From positions 1 through 5,057 of the forward strand of contig JAIPIM010000297.1 in the NCBI GenBank assembly GCA_021734725.1: 5,057 nt of DNA. The letters are read 5' to 3'. The DNA comes from Minisyncoccota bacterium. GTDB taxonomy: Bacteria; Verrucomicrobiota; Lentisphaeria; Oligosphaerales; MVZH01. Below, in pieces: positions 4,768 through 5,057 of this stretch. A program made the translations under genes and the position numbers. The notes under the pieces are model-generated. The model ran no database searches and had not been told where the DNA came from. It saw nothing but the letters and a program-made list of their open reading frames with translations. Every line of letters begins with the position of its first letter. The stretch's first letter is position 1.

Positions 4768-5057
4768 AATTATTCCAGCGCCGCACGGCTGAAAGACCGG
4801 TCTTGCGGTCAGCTTCGGCGCGCGCAGTGGCGGTTTGCTCCTTCTTTTTCGGTCGTATGGTCATGACAGTATCCATCCTGGAGCCGAATCTTGCGCGAGC
4901 TGGCCCGGAAGTCAAGGGTGATTTTCGCGTGGCGGGTGCGCCGAGAGGGCATAATTGCCGATTGAGGATTGCAGAATGCCGATGGCAAAGAATCGTCCTT
5001 CGTCGTCGTCCTCGTCCATCGTCCTCGACAAACGGGGCGCGGGGATCGAGGACGACG
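4768..5057. repeat. Dispersed repeat, copy B (cut by window edge)
   Basis: This is the second copy of the repeat at 3718-4039, in the same orientation and offset by 1,050 bases at its start. It keeps the AAGACCGGTCTT palindrome (4793-4804), the GTCAAGGGTGA block (from 4911), AATTGCCGATTGAGGATTG (from 4953) and the CGTCGTCCTCG tail. It has one 13-mer unit where copy A has two, and the interval between GTCAAGGG and AATTGCCG is 13 bases shorter. It starts 50 bases upstream of the antitoxin start codon. The right inverted arm is truncated by the window. Confidence 0.85.
4888..4915 (-). promoter_or_regulatory. Promoter-like pair in repeat copy B
   Basis: TTGACT (forward 4910-4915), a 16-base spacer and CAAGAT (forward 4888-4893) point to the antitoxin gene. 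The -35 box and spacing equal those of copy A, while the -10 box is weaker. It would give a long leader of about 165 bases, in addition to the closer promoter at 4724-4752. Confidence 0.28.

Noticed and set aside
4730..4915. Minus-strand frame of 61 codons sharing RAE-x-DRKTGLS with copy A of the repeat.
   Set aside because: Most base differences between the two copies change the amino acid, and copy A has a stop where copy B has Trp. The similarity is therefore in DNA, not in a maintained protein.

Overview
The window reads as a bacterial accessory region built from toxin and nuclease genes separated by repeat-rich, non-coding DNA. All genes I can support lie on the minus strand. Base composition is moderately GC-rich. 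The dispersed intergenic motifs (CGTCGTCCTCG runs, CCGATTGAGGATTG-type strings, a GTGTTCATCAGTGTCCATCC string) and the CxxC zinc ribbon of the protease-like gene remind me of Planctomycetes, Verrucomicrobia and related large-genome bacteria. No taxonomic marker gene is present, so this is only an impression.

Layout from left to right. (1) 1-99: N-terminal 33 residues of a BrnT-type toxin, cut by the window edge, with a well-spaced promoter directly in front of it. (2) 100-878: no convincing gene. It contains a 172-bp folded element (395-566) with 24-bp inverted ends and nested internal stems. (3) 3692 down to 879: three co-directional genes separated by 88 and 83 bases. In transcription order they encode a putative HExxH metallopeptidase with a C-terminal four-cysteine zinc ribbon (328 aa), a PD-(D/E)XK (Mrr-like) endonuclease with a helical N-terminus (305 aa), and a HEPN RNase-like protein with an RxxxxH motif (245 aa). 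A hairpin with pseudoknot potential sits just before the ribosome binding site of the HEPN gene. (4) 3718-4039: repeat copy A. (5) 4037-4250: non-coding repeat debris. (6) 4717 down to 4251: a ParE/RelE-type toxin-antitoxin pair with overlapping reading frames. (7) 4768-5057: repeat copy B, cut by the window edge.

The most interesting candidate system is the protease-like / DNase-like / RNase-like trio. All three domain types recur in defence and conflict systems, the genes share strand and probable transcript, and they sit between two toxin-antitoxin modules. Nothing in the sequence proves that they act together. A second theme is that related ~300-bp repeats lie in the same orientation just upstream of both the trio and the toxin-antitoxin pair. 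Each carries a TTGACT-16-CARRAT promoter-like pair pointing into the downstream gene, so the repeat may act as a dispersed promoter or insertion site.
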